Part shown: piece after piece, positions 31,901-34,990 of the stretch | Numbering within the stretch: position 1 is the stretch's first letter | Layout of the letters: each line of letters opens with the position of its first letter | DNA from: Spartobacteria bacterium UBA5019 | GTDB lineage: Bacteria > Verrucomicrobiota > Verrucomicrobiia > Chthoniobacterales > Terrimicrobiaceae | NCBI GenBank assembly: GCA_002396485.1 | Contig: DGXZ01000043.1 | Location: forward strand, 1-34,990 | Reading direction: 5' to 3' | Length of the DNA stretch: 34,990 bases | Made by a program: the position numbers and the translations under genes | The notes under the pieces: generated by a model | What the model was told of the DNA's origin: nothing | What the model saw: the letters and a program-made list of their open reading frames with translations, nothing else | The model's database searches: none

Positions 31901-32767
31901 ATGATTCTCATAATAGGTTATATTATCGTTCTCGGTTCGACACTCGGCGGCTTTATGTTTGCAGGAGGTAAACTCGGCCTTCTCTTCCCGATCTCGGAAT
32001 ACATCATCATCATCGGCATTTCGATCGGCCTCATGGTCATCGCCAGCCCGGTATCGCTGCTGAAAAATATCGTCAAAAAAATCAAGATCGCCTTCCGTAA
32101 CCAGGCCGTTCCAACCTCCGATTACACCGACCTCCTCAAGCTCCTCTATGAACTTTTCAGCAAAGCCCGCCGCGGTGGCTTGATCGCGATTGAAGACGAT
32201 ATCATGACACCGAAGGACAGCCCGATCCTCTCCAAATACCCCTCCTTCATCAACGACCACGAACGCCTGGAGTTTCTGACAAATAGTTTGAAACCAGTCA
32301 TCGACGGCCGCCTCAAGCCCGAACAACTCGGTAGCCTCCTTCATGCCGACTTTGAAGCCAAGGAAGAGGATGCCGTCCAGCCGATCCACATCCTCAATCT
32401 TGTCGGCGACTCCCTGCCGGGCATCGGTATCGTGGCCGCCGTCATGGGCATCATCAACACCATGGCCGCCATCGCCATGGGCCCCGAAAAAGTCGGCCAG
32501 AAGGTCGCCGCAGCACTCGTCGGAACCTTCCTTGGCGTGCTCGGAGCTTACGGGTTCATCAACCCCCTCGCTGCCCGTATCAAGCTCAACAACGTTTACG
32601 AACTTCAATACTACGCAGTCATTATGAAAGGCGTGCTGGGCTTCACCGGCGGCATGGCCCCCATCATGGCCATCGAGGCCGCCCGCCGCGCCATTGATCC
32701 AGCCTTCCAACCCACAGCGGAAGCCGTCGAAGAAATGGTCAAAAATACCGGAACCCCCGGCAAGTAA
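31901..32767 (+). CDS. motA: Flagellar stator protein MotA
   Basis: A 288-aa inner-membrane protein of the longer, enterobacterial-size MotA class, with four membrane segments (about 3-20, 33-50, 170-195, 205-225). The cytoplasmic loop contains the charged stretch FSKARRGGLIAIEDDI, the site that contacts FliG, and the pore region reads VGDSLPGIGIVAAVMGIINTMAAI and GTFLGVLGAYGFINPLA. It forms the ion channel with MotB, five bases downstream. The leader (AAACAAAACAACC) is A/C-rich with no Shine-Dalgarno sequence. Confidence 0.95.
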   Translation: MILIIGYIIVLGSTLGGFMFAGGKLGLLFPISEYIIIIGISIGLMVIASPVSLLKNIVKKIKIAFRNQAVPTSDYTDLLKLLYELFSKARRGGLIAIEDDIMTPKDSPILSKYPSFINDHERLEFLTNSLKPVIDGRLKPEQLGSLLHADFEAKEEDAVQPIHILNLVGDSLPGIGIVAAVMGIINTMAAIAMGPEKVGQKVAAALVGTFLGVLGAYGFINPLAARIKLNNVYELQYYAVIMKGVLGFTGGMAPIMAIEAARRAIDPAFQPTAEAVEEMVKNTGTPGK

Positions 32768-32772
32768 ACTTC

Positions 32773-33558
32773 ATGGCAAAGAAAAAACACGAACATCACG
32801 GCGGAGCGTGGAAAGTCGCCTACGCGGACTTTGTCACCTCCATGATGGCCCTCTTCCTCGTTCTGTGGATTGCCAACTTCAAGCCAGAGATCCTTGTTTA
32901 CACATCGCTCTACTTCAAGGATCCCACAAACAAAAGCTGGCCGACCACCTGGGGCGTCATGGAGAAGGAAATCCAGGCCACCCGCAAGGATGCCTCGCTC
33001 AACGACCAGACCCATACCGAAAATCAGGGATTTCTCCGCGCCATCGCGAGGGATTTCAACCGCCTTCTCAATATCAACAACGAGGAGAAAAAACCCATCG
33101 AGATCACCATCACCGATGACGGGCTGAAAATGGAAATTTACAACCGCACGAACAAGCTCCTCTTCAAAGACAACACCACAGAGTTCACCGAATGGGGCAA
33201 CTTCGTCTTCCAAAACCTCTCCTGGCTCATCCAACGCTACAATTTCCAGGTTTATCTCGAAGGCCATACGCCCAAGGGCCTTGATCTCGGACCAAATAAG
33301 AACTACACGCCCTGGGAACTCAGCACCGACCGAGCCAATGCGACCCGCCGACTCCTAGAGTATTACGCCATGACACCGGAAAAAATGAAACGCGTCGCTG
33401 GCTTTGGAGATTCCCAACCACTCCCGAATGTCCCAGTGGATTCCGAGGACAACCAGCGCATCACCGTGAGCCTCTCGCTCACGCAATCAGCCCCCAAACC
33501 AACTCCCGCCCCAAGCTCCGGGGCCGCTCCGACAACTCCCAATCCCACTGCCCGATGA
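32773..33558 (+). CDS. motB: Flagellar stator protein MotB
   Basis: A 261-aa protein: basic N-terminus, one membrane segment with the ion-carrying Asp (WKVAYADFVTSMMALFLVLW, D19), a plug/linker region, and a C-terminal OmpA-like peptidoglycan-binding domain (about 140-240: VYLEGHTPKG, WELSTDRANATRRLLEYY, RVAGFGDSQPLPNVPVDSEDNQRITVSLSL). The usual GHTD is GHTP here. The overall pattern is closer to proton-type MotB than to PomB. The stop overlaps the next gene by four bases (ATGA). Confidence 0.94.
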   Translation: MAKKKHEHHGGAWKVAYADFVTSMMALFLVLWIANFKPEILVYTSLYFKDPTNKSWPTTWGVMEKEIQATRKDASLNDQTHTENQGFLRAIARDFNRLLNINNEEKKPIEITITDDGLKMEIYNRTNKLLFKDNTTEFTEWGNFVFQNLSWLIQRYNFQVYLEGHTPKGLDLGPNKNYTPWELSTDRANATRRLLEYYAMTPEKMKRVAGFGDSQPLPNVPVDSEDNQRITVSLSLTQSAPKPTPAPSSGAAPTTPNPTAR

Positions 33559-33845
33559 AGGATTTTCTCCAAGGCCGTCCACTCGCTGGAGGCGCATCCA
33601 ACCGCCGAGCCGATTCCCCCGTTGCCGCAACTCCACTGCCTCCAATCAACGCGCCGCACATCCACCCGGATAGCGTCAACCTTTCAGACGTCGCCCTCGA
33701 CAGTGAATCCCTCCCCGAATCCATCATAATGCAGAGTTCTTCCGAGCCACAGGTCGAACTCATTCCCGATACCGAGGGGCGCATTGGCCATATCGTCATC
33801 ACATGCACCTGCGGGGAGAAAATCACCCTGCAGTGCAATTATTGA
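33555..33845 (+). CDS. Small protein with CxC-x8-C motif, motB-coupled
   Basis: A 96-aa protein that I cannot assign. The first 60 residues are Pro/Ser/Ala-rich and probably disordered. The last 20 form a compact piece, GRIGHIVITCTCGEKITLQC, with three Cys that could bind a metal with another ligand, or act as a knuckle. Its ATG overlaps the motB stop (ATGA), so it is translationally coupled to the stator genes. No signal peptide is seen, so it is probably cytoplasmic. Confidence 0.65.
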   Translation: MKDFLQGRPLAGGASNRRADSPVAATPLPPINAPHIHPDSVNLSDVALDSESLPESIIMQSSSEPQVELIPDTEGRIGHIVITCTCGEKITLQCNY

Positions 33846-33886
33846 TCCCACGCCGCCCGCAGGGCGCTCTCTGATCTTCTATTGAG

Positions 33887-34990
33887 ATGACAATATCTCT
33901 CCCAACAGCCAGCGAAGCTGCAAAGAAGACGGTGAAGCTGGGCTTTGTTGGCATTTTGGCTCTGATCTTCGCCAGCACTCCCCTGAGGGCTGCAGATGCC
34001 ACCACGTCGCAGAAACAGGCTACTTCCGTCCTTCAGCAATCTGCTGCGACTGCCACCGCGCTAGCCCGCGCTGCAAGAGATCTTCCTGATTCCGAGCGTC
34101 AGCGCACCACTCAAGCCGCCCTTTCCATCATCCTTCTAACGAAATTCGACCGCATCCTTCCCAGCCTCCAGCAGACGACTCTCAACCAGCTCGCCGACAT
34201 TTTTCTGGCGGAAAATCCCGACGCTGCTGAGCAGGCTGCCGTAGCCTCGAAATTCCCGCCCGCCGATACCATTGATTTCGATGGATCCCGACTCACAGGC
34301 GGGAACTTCCGCAACATCGATGCCATCATCGGCTTCGGCGGGCGACCAATCGCACTCGACCGCGAACTACCCGCATGGATCGTTCCCCTCGAACCTGCCT
34401 GCGCACAGGCTCTCGACTCGTTACGCAACGCAGGATGGCCTTCACAACAATTCGCCGAACTCCAAAGTCTTTTCAACCGCATCTACGCCGCAGATGTGGG
34501 TGAATATCTGGTCGCGGATGGCATTTTTCTCCGTCCCTACGCCGGTCGCATGGATGACCTCTACCACCACCTCGTCCAACAAGGAGGGCGCAATGGACAA
34601 CTCGACTACTTTGCCCTATTGGACAGCCTCCCTCCGCGCCAATACAGCCCAATCGCCGGCACGGCCGCTCGGAAATCCGTGCCTCCCCTCCGTGTCAGCC
34701 TGAGCAATATCCTCTCGGGCGGCAGCCTCCAGGCGATCCAGAATTTTAAAACCGAAAATCCCCGAGCCAATGTGCAAAACCCCTTCAAAGGATTCGCCGT
34801 CCGCACCCTGCCCTACATCGCCGACCAACTCAGAAAAACCGCGCCCGGCTCGGATCTCAAACTCTCTGGCGACCTCATGCAGCGCGCAATCAGCGATCCC
34901 CGCCGCTTCTCGCCAGGCAAAGCCCCGCCCCTCTTCCATGATCCCAGCCGCTTCCTCGGCCAATGGGAGGATCCGCGTTTCATCCAGGTC
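33887..34990 (+). CDS. Exported protein of unknown function (3' end beyond window)
   Basis: The frame is open from the ATG at 33887 to the window edge, 368 codons without a stop. The N-terminus (KKTVKLGFVGILALIFASTPLRA) is a good signal peptide, cleavage likely after LRA or AADA. The mature part begins with a helical, Ala/Gln-rich segment and continues with less regular sequence (DFDGSRLTGGNFRNIDAIIGFGGRP, then YHHLVQQGGRNGQLDYFALLDSLPPRQ). I recognise no domain. It follows the CxC gene by 41 bases and may belong to the motA transcription unit, or be an unrelated neighbour. Confidence 0.7.
   Translation, partial: MTISLPTASEAAKKTVKLGFVGILALIFASTPLRAADATTSQKQATSVLQQSAATATALARAARDLPDSERQRTTQAALSIILLTKFDRILPSLQQTTLNQLADIFLAENPDAAEQAAVASKFPPADTIDFDGSRLTGGNFRNIDAIIGFGGRPIALDRELPAWIVPLEPACAQALDSLRNAGWPSQQFAELQSLFNRIYAADVGEYLVADGIFLRPYAGRMDDLYHHLVQQGGRNGQLDYFALLDSLPPRQYSPIAGTAARKSVPPLRVSLSNILSGGSLQAIQNFKTENPRANVQNPFKGFAVRTLPYIADQLRKTAPGSDLKLSGDLMQRAISDPRRFSPGKAPPLFHDPSRFLGQWEDPRFIQV

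Noticed and set aside
1..34990. CRISPR arrays, prophage, insertion sequences, tRNA or rRNA genes
   Set aside because: Looked for by eye; no regular repeat arrays, transposase or integrase genes, or cloverleaf-like genes were seen.

Overview
The window is dominated by one large flagellar gene cluster on the + strand (about 10.5-33.9 kb), preceded by housekeeping and signal-transduction genes, mostly on the - strand. The organism is probably a member of the Verrucomicrobiota or a relative in the PVC group. The reasons are a TIGR03790-type secreted protein next to a DUF2851 protein, a moderately GC-rich composition, and many starts without a Shine-Dalgarno sequence. This is inference from gene content; there is no rRNA or other taxonomic marker here.

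Layout. 1-421 (-): CheY-like receiver protein cut by the window edge. 524-4201 (-): overlapping operon of DUF2851, TIGR03790 and PhnP-type metallo-hydrolase genes. 4240-5907 (+): recN, divergent from that operon. 5958-7532 (+): PAS/histidine-kinase/receiver hybrid whose ATP-binding domain is degenerate. 7523-10329 (-): three-gene operon encoding a LpoB/CsgG/FlgO-like lipoprotein, a second sensor-less degenerate kinase, and a receiver protein with a defective HD-GYP-like domain. 10517-13085 (+): lipoprotein, periplasmic TPR protein and a 169-aa unknown protein. 13433-30615 (+): flgB, flgC, fliE, fliF, fliG, fliH, fliI, fliJ, motE-like, fliK, flgD, flgE-like, fliL, fliM, fliN, fliO, fliP, fliQ, fliR, flhB, flhA. 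30780-33845 (+): small membrane protein, fliA/whiG sigma factor, motA, motB, small CxC protein. 33887-34990 (+): secreted protein of unknown function, cut by the window edge.

How the genes fit together. The + strand cluster encodes the rod/basal-body start (FlgB, FlgC, FliE, FliF), switch (FliG, FliM, FliN), export ATPase complex (FliH, FliI, FliJ), export gate (FliO, FliP, FliQ, FliR, FlhB, FlhA), hook assembly (FliK, FlgD, FlgE-like), stator (MotA, MotB, FliL, MotE-like) and the flagellar sigma factor. Flagellin, FlgF/G/H/I/K/L, FliD/FliS, FlhF/FlhG and a sigma-54 activator are not in the window.

The strongest non-coding signal is a set of five sigma-54 (-24/-12) promoter matches, each with GG-N10-GC spacing and each ending TGCT. 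They lie in the gaps before the lipoprotein/TPR pair (a perfect consensus), before the 169-aa unknown gene, before flgB, before the small-protein/fliA block, and, divergently, before the lipoprotein/degenerate-kinase/receiver operon. This places the unknown genes and the unusual signalling trio in the same predicted regulon as the flagellum. The most novel candidate system is therefore a flagellum-linked phosphorelay of two kinase-like proteins that keep the phosphorylatable His but have lost ATP-binding motifs (as in ChpT/Spo0B phosphotransferases), plus a receiver with a defective HD-GYP-like domain and a putative outer-membrane accessory lipoprotein.
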